Source: Bacillus proteolyticus (GTDB taxonomy: Bacteria; Bacillota; Bacilli; Bacillales; Bacillaceae_G). Taken from it: 64,000 nucleotides of DNA. A program made the position numbers and the translations under genes. The stretch spans positions 1 through 64,000 of the forward strand of contig NZ_MACH01000093.1 of NCBI RefSeq assembly GCF_001884065.1, written 5' to 3'. This document shows positions 1-7,524 of this stretch, piece by piece. Numbering within the stretch: the first letter of the stretch is position 1; each line of letters begins with the position of its first letter. The notes below the pieces were generated by a model. The model searched no databases. It had not been told where the DNA came from and was given only the letters and a program-made list of their open reading frames with translations.

Positions 1-3
1 CTA

Positions 4-147
4 ATGAAATTTAAGGCTTTCTTTTTAACGATTACCATTCAAAAACGTAAACCTTCAAAAGCTGAAATCTTACGTGAACAACAAATTAAAAATATTATGG
101 ATGATGTGAAAGAGCTCCAGTCCTCTTATTACAATCGTCTTTACTAA
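4..147 (+). CDS. YrzI family small protein, copy 1
   Basis: This is a 47-codon ORF opening with MKFKAFFLTITIQKR, the hallmark of the Bacillus YrzI small-protein family: a short hydrophobic N-terminal strand or helix, then a charged tail ending SSYYNRLY. Function is unknown in the family. It is the first of four tandem copies within 650 bp, and earlier copies may lie outside the window because its RBS would fall before base 1. It differs from copy 2 at only a few residues. Confidence 0.8.
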   Translation: MKFKAFFLTITIQKRKPSKAEILREQQIKNIMDDVKELQSSYYNRLY

Positions 148-173
148 ATAAATTATAAAGGGGCAATATCTTA

Positions 174-317
174 ATGAAATTTAAAGCATTTTTTTTAACT
201 ATCACCATTCAAAAACGAAAATTTACTAAAGCTGGAATCTTACGTGAACAACATATCAAAAACATTATGGACGAAGTGAAAGAGCGCCAGTCCTCTTATT
301 ACAATCGTCTTTACTAA
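174..317 (+). CDS. YrzI family small protein, copy 2
   Basis: This 47-codon ORF is nearly identical to copy 1 (MKFKAFFLTITIQKRKFTKA, then the same SSYYNRLY end). The spacer before it carries AAAGGGGC about 10 bases ahead of the ATG. The spacers after copies 1 and 2 are nearly the same sequence (taaataaattataaaggggc against ...ggggt), so gene plus leader was duplicated as a unit. Function is unknown. Confidence 0.8.
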   Translation: MKFKAFFLTITIQKRKFTKAGILREQHIKNIMDEVKERQSSYYNRLY

Positions 318-342
318 ATAAATTATAAAGGGGTAAAATCCA

Positions 343-483
343 ATGAAATTCAAAGTATTCTTTTTAACGATTACCATTCAAAAAAACAAACTATCTGAGT
401 CTGATACGCTTCATGACCGACAAATTGAACAGGCTATGGACAACGTCAAAGAACGACAAAGTCATTATTGTAGTCACCTGTAA
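343..483 (+). CDS. YrzI family small protein, copy 3
   Basis: This 46-codon ORF starts MKFKVFFLTITIQKNKLSES and ends in a charged tail with SHYCSHL. It is more diverged than copies 1 and 2 but keeps the family N-terminus. AAAGGGGT lies ahead of the ATG. It is co-directional with its neighbours and about 25 bp from each, so a single polycistronic message is likely. Confidence 0.78.
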   Translation: MKFKVFFLTITIQKNKLSESDTLHDRQIEQAMDNVKERQSHYCSHL

Positions 484-510
484 TTCCGATTTGAAAGGAG
501 GAATTCATGT

Positions 511-651
511 ATGAAGTTTCACCTTTTCTTTTTAACCATTACGATTCAAAAAGAAACTATATCTGCAGATGAAGTAAAACAAGAGAAACAGTATAAAAAG
601 ATTATAGATGAAATTCGTGATCGTAGAAGCAAGTACTACACTCACCTATAA
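511..651 (+). CDS. YrzI family small protein, copy 4
   Basis: This 46-codon ORF starts MKFHLFFLTITIQKETISA and ends SKYYTHL, preceded by an excellent AAAGGAGGAATTC ribosome site. An ATG at 507 lies in a different frame and is closer to that site; the family N-terminus fixes the start at 511. It is the most diverged copy in the tandem set. Confidence 0.8.
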   Translation: MKFHLFFLTITIQKETISADEVKQEKQYKKIIDEIRDRRSKYYTHL

Positions 652-688
652 TTATTTGAAATTATATTAGAAACGAAAGGAGTCGATT

Positions 689-748
689 ATGATGTTAAAA
701 ACGCGGTGTAAAGAAATGATTTGGATAGTTCAGAGGGATTCCACGTAG
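689..748 (+). CDS. 19-codon ORF after the YrzI array
   Basis: A very short frame (MMLKTRCKEMIWIVQRDST) follows GAAAGGAGTCG with good spacing. It continues the direction and spacing rhythm of the YrzI array but lacks the family N-terminus. It could be a real micropeptide or the chance start of a decayed gene. Support is the RBS only. Confidence 0.3.
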   Translation: MMLKTRCKEMIWIVQRDST

Positions 749-840
749 TTTAACAGGAATACTTTATACATGCATTGCAGTTAATTTGATGTGTAAAAAA
801 TATATAATAATACGCATTTCATACACTCTAAAAATTTGAA

Positions 841-871
841 AAGATACACCACTTTTTCAGCGGTGTATCTT
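841..871 (-). terminator. Rho-independent terminator of the AI-2E family gene
   Basis: Perfect 10-bp arms AAGATACACC / GGTGTATCTT around an 11-base loop. A T-rich run follows on the minus strand, just past the minus-strand gene ending at 884. It could also stop rightward transcripts from the YrzI array. Confidence 0.75.
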
Positions 872-883
872 CCCTAATTTTTT

Positions 884-1969
884 CTATTTCCGATTACTTC
901 GTTTCGTTTTAAACAATCTCACTAAGTTCGAAACAACTGTTTTCGTTACTGCATAAACAGGCACCGCTAAAATCATTCCGATAATTCCAGCAAAGTTCCC
1001 TACCCCTAAAATAAGGATAATAATCGTTAACGGATGAATGTTTAATTTCGAGCTCATAATACGTGGAGATATGATGTTACTTTCAAACTGCTGTACAATT
1101 GTTACAATAATAATTACGTACAGAGCTTGCATCGGAGATACGAATAGACCTACAATAACAGCTGGTGCTGCTCCGATAAAAGGACCTAAGTTCGGAATTA
1201 TATTTGTAAGTGCTGCGATAATCCCTAAAACAAAAGCATACGGTAAACCGATGATTAAATAACCAGTAAATGTAAAGGCACCAATAAACATACAAACGAG
1301 CGCTTGACCTTGAATATATGCAGATAATGTTTCGTTCGTTTCCTTTATGATACGAAGTCCTTCTTCACGGTAAGACTCTGGTAATACACTAACGGCTTTT
1401 CCTGGAAATGCATGTCCATCTTTAAACATATAAAATAAAATGAACGGTACTGTAAAAATAACTAATGCCACGTTCGTGATAATACCAAATAAAGCCGTTG
1501 CACTCGACGTAATTGTGTTTGGTATTTCTTTTAAGTATTCAATTGCATTTTTCTCAATTGTTTCAATGGAAACGTAGTTTTGTGTAGATAGCCATTCAAA
1601 TAATTTATGATGGGATAGATCTTGTATGTATACTTTTCCCTCTTTTATATAAGTCGGCATGTTTTTCACTAAATCCATTAGCTGCTGTGAGATCGTTGGA
1701 ACGACTACTCCAATAGCAACTCCAGTTAATGTGATGATAAAAAGATACAATAGTAAAATCGCTAAACCTCTCGGTACTTTTTTATTCTCCAAAAAGACTA
1801 ACAATGGATTAAAAATGAAGTATAAAAATAACGCGATTAAAATTGGGAAAAATAATGTTGATATGAAGATACCAATCGGTTGAAATAGAAACGATATTTT
1901 TGTGCAAATAAATATAATTCCTACAACCATCAGCACTTCTAATGTCCAAAAGTGCACTTTCGATTTCAA
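884..1969 (-). CDS. AI-2E family transporter (UPF0118 permease)
   Basis: A 361-aa polytopic membrane protein with about eight hydrophobic segments. Family features are PTISQQLMDLVKN in the extracytoplasmic part, GQALVCMFIGAFT, and the C-terminal NIIPNLGPFIGA and NIISPRIMSSKLNIHPL blocks that define the YdbI/PerM/TqsA (AI-2 exporter) family. Members export AI-2 or act as Na+/H+ antiporters; the substrate here is not known. I start at the TTG at 1969, because AAAGGAGG sits 8 bases upstream of it. An ATG at 2005 would add 12 residues but has no ribosome site and would place the GGAGG inside the coding frame. No partner gene is adjacent. Confidence 0.85.
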   Translation of the reverse strand: MKSKVHFWTLEVLMVVGIIFICTKISFLFQPIGIFISTLFFPILIALFLYFIFNPLLVFLENKKVPRGLAILLLYLFIITLTGVAIGVVVPTISQQLMDLVKNMPTYIKEGKVYIQDLSHHKLFEWLSTQNYVSIETIEKNAIEYLKEIPNTITSSATALFGIITNVALVIFTVPFILFYMFKDGHAFPGKAVSVLPESYREEGLRIIKETNETLSAYIQGQALVCMFIGAFTFTGYLIIGLPYAFVLGIIAALTNIIPNLGPFIGAAPAVIVGLFVSPMQALYVIIIVTIVQQFESNIISPRIMSSKLNIHPLTIIILILGVGNFAGIIGMILAVPVYAVTKTVVSNLVRLFKTKRSNRK

Positions 1970-2118
1970 AAAAACATCCTCCTTTAAACTAGCACTTCTT
2001 TTCATTGTACCAAAATAAACATGAATTTCACATAATATTTTCCTTTACAATATTCCAAAATACCATTAAATACACTACAATGAGATTACATACAAATTTG
2101 TGGGTAAAGGTGATAAAT

Positions 2119-2940
2119 ATGACACAATGCATCATTTGCAGAAAAGATACGAAAGAACTTAGCGAACAATATGTCATACCAGAGATATTATGTGGATATT
2201 ATTTCACAAACTCCATTTGTGATTCCTGTCATGAACATATGACAACAAATGTTGACCGTCCTTTAATTAGGCATAAGCTAAGTCAATATAAGATTGAGCA
2301 AATGAAAAAACAAATCGACTCCCCTCTCTATACGAATGAACACGGTGAAGAGCTGGCAGCCGCTGAAACGGATGTTGTAGAAGTAAGTGATGAAATACTT
2401 TATTCCAATGCATTAATTATGAAACTATGTAAAAAGCACGATATTTCACTACACAATGAAATTTGGAAAGAAGAGCGTGTAACAAAAGTAGCTAGTTCTA
2501 TTCAACGTGAATTACTTTTAGATAACCGTAAATATAAAATGAGTGTATTAAAAATGGCCTATACTTTTGCTGTACAAACAATTGATGGCTACTTTGACGA
2601 TCCAGATGCGATTGATATTTCTAACATTCTATTAAATGCCGATTTCATGGAATTAAAGGAAAAGAGTATCGTCCGTGACTTAAGCAAAAGTTCTTTATGG
2701 AATACATTAAATACAACGAGTGAAAACCATTACTTTATTTTACTTAGTGATAAAGACGGGCTGTTCTGCTTCATTCGCCTATTTGATATTTTTGATGTTG
2801 TTGTTCATTTATCAGAAAAAAGGTACGATCTTCCATCACCAATTGTCGGCGTAAATAATGTAGACAAAAAAGGATTTTTTGTAGAAAGCTTAAAACAATA
2901 TATGGACGGGCTATTTAAAGAAACTAAACCTTCTATTTAA
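2119..2940 (+). CDS. HNH/zinc-ribbon-like protein of unknown function
   Basis: A 273-aa cytosolic protein. Its N-terminus, MTQCIICRKDTKELSEQYVI followed by CDSCH at about residues 36-40, has the paired CxxC spacing of HNH-type nuclease or zinc-ribbon domains (the LSEQYVIPE stretch resembles the LSxEHIIP block of HNH_5-like proteins). The canonical H-N-H catalytic triad is not clear to me. The remaining 200 residues are charged and unassigned. Start 2119 follows AAAGGTGATAAAT; the frame is open back to 2005, but that part has no RBS and overlaps the upstream divergent gene's control region. Confidence 0.6.
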   Translation: MTQCIICRKDTKELSEQYVIPEILCGYYFTNSICDSCHEHMTTNVDRPLIRHKLSQYKIEQMKKQIDSPLYTNEHGEELAAAETDVVEVSDEILYSNALIMKLCKKHDISLHNEIWKEERVTKVASSIQRELLLDNRKYKMSVLKMAYTFAVQTIDGYFDDPDAIDISNILLNADFMELKEKSIVRDLSKSSLWNTLNTTSENHYFILLSDKDGLFCFIRLFDIFDVVVHLSEKRYDLPSPIVGVNNVDKKGFFVESLKQYMDGLFKETKPSI

Positions 2941-2985
2941 TTGACACCAGAACATACGGTCTCCTTTCTTCATGAAAAGACACTG

Positions 2986-2994
2986 TGTTATAAT
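2986..2994 (+). promoter_or_regulatory. Extended -10 promoter of the antisense antitoxin RNA
   Basis: TGTTATAAT gives a TGn extended -10 with a perfect TATAAT hexamer at 2989-2994; the -35 region is poor (TTCTTC-like at 2966-2971). It points at the antisense RNA region that starts near 3001, with no coding gene behind it. Confidence 0.55.
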
Positions 2995-3000
2995 GAGTAT

Positions 3001-3178
3001 GAATAGAACAATACAATCACATAAAACAATTAAAAACTGTATATAAATAAAAAAGACTAGTGTGCGGCTACACACTAGTCCACGTAACTTAGCAGATTGG
3101 ATTGTTCATTTATCCTATTTGTTTCGTACAAACACAACAACCCACTTTCTATAGGCATAGGTGGGTTGTTATTTTTTG
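3001..3178 (+). ncRNA. Putative antisense antitoxin RNA (RatA-like)
   Basis: A transcript from the 2986-2994 promoter would end at a strong terminator on this strand: arms AACAACCCAC (3136-3145) and GTGGGTTGTT (3161-3170), then ATTTTTTG. The ~175-nt RNA is complementary to the whole 3'UTR and the last three codons of the toxin gene on the opposite strand. This is the txpA/RatA layout. It has no plausible ORF with an RBS. The assignment is inferred from architecture, not from sequence identity to RatA. Confidence 0.55.
3055..3080 (-). terminator. Terminator of the toxin mRNA
   Basis: Perfect arms GACTAGTGTG / CACACTAGTC around six bases. On the minus strand they are followed by CTTTTTTATTTATAT, so they end leftward transcripts about 90 nt past the toxin stop codon. 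Confidence 0.75.
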
Positions 3179-3261
3179 AGCTTGTCAATTAAGACGACAA
3201 TAAACGTTAACAATGCAACGAGAAACAGTCCACCTTGCAGCAGCAACGCAATTTCACTCAC
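3169..3261 (-). CDS. Putative holin-like type I toxin (30 aa)
   Basis: A GTG-start 30-residue peptide beginning VSEIALLLQGGLFLVALL: a single hydrophobic helix of about 20 residues followed by the basic tail DKLKK. This is the form of the B. cereus-group 'putative holin-like toxin' peptides and of TxpA/BsrG-type membrane toxins. A powerful AGGAGGGGGGTG ribosome site precedes it. The 3' end is covered by a convergent antisense transcript (see ncRNA at 3001-3178) and each strand has its own terminator, the usual type I toxin-antitoxin architecture. Expected action is insertion in the cell membrane when the antisense RNA is lost. The toxin role is inferred from family resemblance and layout. Confidence 0.7.
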   Translation of the reverse strand: MSEIALLLQGGLFLVALLTFIVVLIDKLKK

Positions 3262-3362
3262 GAATTATCACCCCCCTCCTACCTGGAGAAGTGATAATTG
3301 AACAACCAACCGTACCATAAGTTACCTCTTAATTTTACCATATTTATTAATTGTTTACGATG

Positions 3363-3394
3363 AAAACCCGCAAGCTTAAAAAATTGCGAGTTTT
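3363..3394 (-). terminator. Hairpin downstream of the 32-codon ORF
   Basis: Arms AAAACCCGCAA / TTGCGAGTTTT (one mismatch) with a 10-base loop, directly after the small ORF ending at 3405. T runs lie on both sides, so it may act in both directions and also insulate the toxin locus. Confidence 0.55.
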
Positions 3395-3404
3395 TTATTT
3401 CTCA

Positions 3405-3503
3405 CTATTTTATTAAAGCATATGCATCAGCTATCATTTCACCAACGATTTTATTTTCTTGTTGCTTCTCGTCTTTTAATAAAAGGAATAACAGTTCTGC
3501 CAC
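3405..3503 (-). CDS. 32-aa small protein, unknown
   Basis: A GTG-start peptide beginning VAELLFLLLKDEKQQENKIV and ending ADAYALIK: a short leucine-rich start, then a charged helix; amphipathic rather than transmembrane. GGAGGGGGAAGAA sits ideally ahead of the start, the ORF is closed by a hairpin, and AT-rich promoter-like sequence lies upstream. I do not recognise a family. Position beside the toxin locus may be coincidence. Confidence 0.5.
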   Translation of the reverse strand: MAELLFLLLKDEKQQENKIVGEMIADAYALIK

Positions 3504-3631
3504 TTCTTCCCCCTCCTTGAACTGATTCATATAAATGAATAAATTCGTTTTTTATATAAAAAAAACCAAAGGTATTTTCGATAAGTTAACTGGGTTTTAT
3601 TAAAGGACACATATGATTTGCTTGAACATCG

Positions 3632-4426
3632 TTACTGTTTGTTTGAAATACAGTTCGATTTATATTCATAAAAATAGTATATTTCTTTATTTGAAAGGTA
3701 TTTTTCATGGTCCTTAATCCGCTGTAACCAATAAGAAAACTCACATGCTAAATGCATTTGATGTGAGTTAATAAGGCTATTAGGACAAAGTGCTGGGAAC
3801 TCAACAACTAGACGTACTTCTAACCCAGTATAAGTATCTTTAAATTGATGTCGAACTCCACCAATAATAGTACCATCTTTCATACGTGCAACACCTGTTG
3901 ATTGGTATTGATAAGACTTATCTCTAGGTGTTTTTAATCCCGTTTCGTCACCAAAAACAATGAAAAATTGAACCGGGAACGGAGAATTACCTGTAGTTTC
4001 GATAACCTCTAATTCATTTTCCCCAAAGGGTCTTAGTACATAGTGATCAGGACAAGCTGATAAATTCACTTGATTATTTTCACGTGATTGTTCAAGCATA
4101 AAACTATCAATTCCATTTATAGCTTCTTCTGCTTTAATCCCGTCTAAATAGATACTTGTTTTTGAAAATTTTCGTCTATCGCCAGATAAAACAGAACAAA
4201 TACGCATACCTATTCCACTTAATCTAAGTTTGGATTTCAACTTATCATACATCTCATTATATGAATATCCCATCTTTACTTCCGTTAGCTTTTTTATCAT
4301 GGCGTCTGTATCATTTATTTCAGGCTCTTTATATCCTAATGTATTTAAAACTTTTTTAATACGTTCTCTTTTCCATTTTGTAAGTTTCTCTTGCGAAATA
4401 TTGTTTCCATCGATAATAATCTTCAT
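3632..4426 (-). CDS. Conserved hypothetical protein paired with a TetR regulator
   Basis: A 264-aa soluble protein with no signal peptide or membrane segment. The N-terminal ~70 residues are basic and helical; the C-terminal half contains CPDHYVLRPFGENE, PFPVQFFIVFGDETG and an H/C-rich stretch near the end. I do not recognise the family. Its ATG overlaps the stop of the upstream TetR gene by 4 bp (ATGA), so the two are translationally coupled and the protein is probably the regulator's main target or partner. No catalytic motif can be named. Confidence 0.6.
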   Translation of the reverse strand: MKIIIDGNNISQEKLTKWKRERIKKVLNTLGYKEPEINDTDAMIKKLTEVKMGYSYNEMYDKLKSKLRLSGIGMRICSVLSGDRRKFSKTSIYLDGIKAEEAINGIDSFMLEQSRENNQVNLSACPDHYVLRPFGENELEVIETTGNSPFPVQFFIVFGDETGLKTPRDKSYQYQSTGVARMKDGTIIGGVRHQFKDTYTGLEVRLVVEFPALCPNSLINSHQMHLACEFSYWLQRIKDHEKYLSNKEIYYFYEYKSNCISNKQ

Positions 4427-5013
4427 TTATATTCACCTTCTTTTTGATCGTATCGTAGTGTAGTTAATACTAAATTAACCATTTCTTGCTTCGTATCTAG
4501 ACTCAACTTTACTTCTGAATGGGCAATACTGCTAAGACCGTATAAAATAAATCCAGAAGCTAATAATGAGTTGTCAGTATAAAAAATCCCCGTTTTCACT
4601 CCTTCTTCAATTACTTGTCGAATTAACGGTTGCATTCGTGTGAATAATTTCTGTTCCAGTTGAAAATGTTGTTCCGTCTGAAACGAACTCATATTTTTAT
4701 AGGGTGCTAATTTTTCAATAAATGTCCAAAATATATCTAGAGAATCTTTCATCTTCTGCATTACAGACCGTTCATTTGAAATAAGTATTTCTTCGATTAA
4801 CTCCATATTTTTCACAATGAAGCTATTTAAAGTCTCATCAACAAAATCTTCTTTAGATTTAAAGTAATAGTAAAAAAGCCCTGTTGCTACACCCGCACGA
4901 TTCACAACATCTTTAATGCTAAATCCTCCCATACCATTTTTCATATATAGTTCAAAACCAATATCCATTAACTCTTGGCGTCTTATATCTGGTTCTTTTG
5001 ATATTCTTTTCAT
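4423..5013 (-). CDS. TetR/AcrR family transcriptional regulator
   Basis: 196 aa. Residues 10-55 carry the TetR helix-turn-helix (RRQELMDIGFELYMKNG, then FSIKDVVNRAGVATGLFYYY and FKSKEDF). The C-terminal ligand domain is unassigned. AGGAGATGAC is the ribosome site. Two palindromes lie in its own leader (5046-5058 and 5067-5087), so autoregulation is likely. It is first in an overlapping pair with the gene ending at 3632. It should act as a repressor of that two-gene operon; the inducer is unknown. Confidence 0.85.
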   Translation of the reverse strand: MKRISKEPDIRRQELMDIGFELYMKNGMGGFSIKDVVNRAGVATGLFYYYFKSKEDFVDETLNSFIVKNMELIEEILISNERSVMQKMKDSLDIFWTFIEKLAPYKNMSSFQTEQHFQLEQKLFTRMQPLIRQVIEEGVKTGIFYTDNSLLASGFILYGLSSIAHSEVKLSLDTKQEMVNLVLTTLRYDQKEGEYK

Positions 5014-5045
5014 ACGTCATCTCCTACTATGTTTTTTGCCACGAC

Positions 5046-5087
5046 TGAATCTGATTCAATCATAAATGACTGAACTTGATTCAGTCA
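5046..5087. promoter_or_regulatory. Two palindromic operators upstream of the TetR pair
   Basis: TGAATCTGATTCA at 5046-5058 is a perfect 13-bp palindrome. TGACTGAA / TTCAGTCA with a 5-base centre at 5067-5087 is a second perfect repeat sharing the TGA..TCA core. Both lie 30-75 bp before the TetR start codon, as expected for autoregulatory binding sites. Confidence 0.6.
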
Positions 5088-5264
5088 ATCTTATTTGATA
5101 AATTTAAAAATCAATTTAGAAACTAAGCAACAAAATTCCTACAAAAAAAGAGTAATCCCAAGAAATATGCTTCTAACCTTAGATTTATCCAAAAAGTTAG
5201 ATCATATAACTTGAGACTACTCATTCTCATTAAACACGTATTTTCTTTTCAAATCGATTAAACT

Positions 5265-5774
5265 TTATTTTAGCTGCACCATTTCTGTCTCTACAATCAT
5301 TTGAGGAAGCGACTTTTGAATTATTTCCTTTAATACATAAAGAGCTTCATTCACATAACCACCCTCAAAACCCTCTAAAGGCTCAGGTAATTCATCTTCA
5401 TCTAAAATAAAACATTCTCCGCTTGGAAGTACCAAAATATCAATAATTAAGTCTTCAAATGACACTAGTTCGTCTGTTATGTGCGTATTTTTTACAATAT
5501 TAAAATAAGCGCCTAAATACATTCCGTTCTTATCTCTCCATATGTATAAATTGTACGGACGATTTTCCCAGTAGTATGCAATGGTGTAACTTCCTTTTGG
5601 GATTGTTAAACTCGAATCATTTGTATTCATCGTAAATGAATACTGAACCTCATGAAATAACATGATACTTTGAGATTTCTTTTCAAGTATTAAGCAATTG
5701 TGATCTATTATTGTTGAGTCATACCGATTTTTTCTTTCTATAATTTCACTTTTAGGCGTTCGTAATTTATTCAT
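5265..5774 (-). CDS. DUF402 domain protein (FomD/YgaC-like phosphatase family)
   Basis: 169 aa. The DUF402 core is visible as WENRPYNLYIWRDKNGMYLG, AYFNIVKNTHIT, then EDLIIDILVLPSGECFILDEDELPE, the acidic block that binds divalent metal in the family. Characterised DUF402 proteins hydrolyse nucleoside di/triphosphates or, in FomD, CMP-linked phosphonates; the substrate here is unknown. It is a single gene with a usable AAGGGGAAAC ribosome site. No partner is evident. Confidence 0.75.
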   Translation of the reverse strand: MNKLRTPKSEIIERKNRYDSTIIDHNCLILEKKSQSIMLFHEVQYSFTMNTNDSSLTIPKGSYTIAYYWENRPYNLYIWRDKNGMYLGAYFNIVKNTHITDELVSFEDLIIDILVLPSGECFILDEDELPEPLEGFEGGYVNEALYVLKEIIQKSLPQMIVETEMVQLK

Positions 5775-5860
5775 TTTTTGTTTCCCCTTATGCTATTTCT
5801 AGTCTTAATTATATCCGTTTATATAGCGATAAAGAAGTGTACGGTCTACAATTACACAAT

Positions 5861-5890
5861 AAAACTCCTTCTTATTTAGAAGGAGTTTTT
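5861..5890. terminator. Bidirectional terminator
   Basis: AAAACTCCTTCT / AGAAGGAGTTTTT with a 5-base loop, just past the stop of the minus-strand membrane gene at 5893. T tracts occur on both strands. Confidence 0.8.
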
Positions 5891-5892
5891 CA

Positions 5893-6945
5893 CTATCCAC
5901 CATTCATATGTTTTAACCTTTCAGTAACCGCATCATAAAATTTTCTTTCCTCATCCACATTTAAATGCACACGATTTACTGTTTTAGAAAATCCATATAA
6001 CAACTGCGCTTTAATTGGCTCTTTTAACGTTATTTCAAAAGTTGGAGGTTCCTTTATAAATTCCATAACAGTTGCGTCAAGAACCTCTTTCTTTAAAAGT
6101 TCGCCTTTATAAAACGCAATGTTATCAATTTGTGTAAATGGTATAACGATTTTTTTTCCTAATCCAATTTGAATAATTACTTTTTCTTCCGCAACGATAA
6201 TTGGATTTTTACGTATCGCTTGTATTTCAGCTAAAAAATAAAACATTGCATATATGTTTAAGATAAGTAAAATCCAAGCTATTACTGGATTCCATTGATG
6301 AAGTAAATAATGAAAACCGATACTTTCAATTAAAGTTGCATGAATAATCATGATATAAACACCTATTGCACCGGTCTTTTTATGATATGAGTATGTGAAT
6401 TCACTTTCTGATACTTTTACACGCCACGATAAAAAAGCATAATAGAATAATTTACACTCAGTAAGAATGATATTTACTGACTTACTTCTTTTCATAGTAT
6501 CATCAAATGCTTGATCAATCGCATAAGAAAATGAAGAATACTCACTTCTATATTCTTTATATCGTTTTATTATTTTAGGTAGAACTCTAATAATTTTATA
6601 TATCAGAAACACTTCAAAACATACGAACAAAATTTCTCCAGCAACTATTACATACGAAACAAATGAAAAAGCTTGTAAATAATCACTAGGAATTATAAAT
6701 CTTGCGAACACGTATCCTGCTATAACTACAGGAAACATATATGTTAACGAATACCTTTTCCGTATAATAAAGAAATATGTGATAACTGGAATTACAAACA
6801 TAAAATCTAATAACGAACCAAGCACGACTTCTTTCGGAGCAGCTGGTACAATTGGAAGAGCATACAATAAATAGTTTGACAACATAATTAATGATACGAT
6901 TCCAAACCAAGCACCCGTTCTCCTCCGCGATATAGTGACATTCAT
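5893..6945 (-). CDS. Polytopic membrane protein with C-terminal cytosolic domain, unknown function
   Basis: 350 aa with about six to eight hydrophobic segments between residues 15 and 250. A ~95-residue cytosolic tail contains the VAEEKVIIQIGLGKKIVIPF and IDNIAFYKGEL strands, a PH-like beta pattern. Related B. cereus proteins have sometimes been named beta-carotene monooxygenase, which the sequence does not support: no oxygenase metal ligands are visible. A 12-bp gap separates it from the upstream TPR gene, so they are probably co-transcribed. Confidence 0.6.
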   Translation of the reverse strand: MNVTISRRRTGAWFGIVSLIMLSNYLLYALPIVPAAPKEVVLGSLLDFMFVIPVITYFFIIRKRYSLTYMFPVVIAGYVFARFIIPSDYLQAFSFVSYVIVAGEILFVCFEVFLIYKIIRVLPKIIKRYKEYRSEYSSFSYAIDQAFDDTMKRSKSVNIILTECKLFYYAFLSWRVKVSESEFTYSYHKKTGAIGVYIMIIHATLIESIGFHYLLHQWNPVIAWILLILNIYAMFYFLAEIQAIRKNPIIVAEEKVIIQIGLGKKIVIPFTQIDNIAFYKGELLKKEVLDATVMEFIKEPPTFEITLKEPIKAQLLYGFSKTVNRVHLNVDEERKFYDAVTERLKHMNGG

Positions 6946-6957
6946 GCTTTCACTCCT

Positions 6958-7431
6958 CTATTCAAAAACCTCATTTAAATGGTCTTTATAAAATAAAATG
7001 GCACGTTCAAATTCTTTTACTTCCTCTACTTTTACGACCGTTTCAAGCAATAATTTCATCGCGGATTCATGATCGTTTACGTTATATTTCACTAGTGATA
7101 AAAACACTTTCATCACGTCATTTTCCGGGAACTGCTTTATCCCTGCTTCTAATACAGTAATCGCTTTATCATACTCCCCTATACAACGATACGTACTGCC
7201 AAGACCGATATACGCACCGCAAAGGGATTCACCATCAAGTCCGTTCGCAATCGCCTGTTCATAATACGGAACCGCTTCCTTTTCAAGACCCATTACATCA
7301 TGTATCCAGGCACATTGATATAGTACTTCTGCATCCCTCGTAAAATTTGTTAATCCTATAAGTATCTCCCTAGACTGTGCATATTTCTTTTCATTTCTAA
7401 GTTTAATAGCTTGCTTCAATAAATGTTCCAT
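6958..7431 (-). CDS. Tetratricopeptide-repeat protein
   Basis: 157 aa made of about three to four TPR units: AEVLYQCAWIHDVMGLEKEA, then YIGLGSTYRCIGEYDKAITV, both with the W/L/G/Y/A/P TPR spacing. It matches the TPR_5-like family common in Bacillus. The ATG at 7431 is chosen because AGGAG lies 8 bases upstream; a GTG at 7440 would overlap that site. It should serve as a protein-interaction scaffold; the partner may be the membrane protein encoded immediately downstream. Confidence 0.75.
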   Translation of the reverse strand: MEHLLKQAIKLRNEKKYAQSREILIGLTNFTRDAEVLYQCAWIHDVMGLEKEAVPYYEQAIANGLDGESLCGAYIGLGSTYRCIGEYDKAITVLEAGIKQFPENDVMKVFLSLVKYNVNDHESAMKLLLETVVKVEEVKEFERAILFYKDHLNEVFE

Positions 7432-7524
7432 AAAATCCACTCCTCACAAAATGTTCATTATGCATATAACATGTATTACACATTTACGAGCAGCTAATGG
7501 TCTATTCCATTAATTCGATTTAAT

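Noticed and set aside
2941-2946. TTGACA just after the HNH-like gene as a -35 element
   Set aside because: It is 42 bp from the TATAAT at 2989, far outside the 16-18 bp range; the -10 is better explained as an extended -10 promoter.
3001-3178. Small protein encoded on the plus strand opposite the toxin
   Set aside because: No ATG/GTG/TTG frame with a ribosome site of useful length; the antisense RNA explanation accounts for the promoter and terminator.
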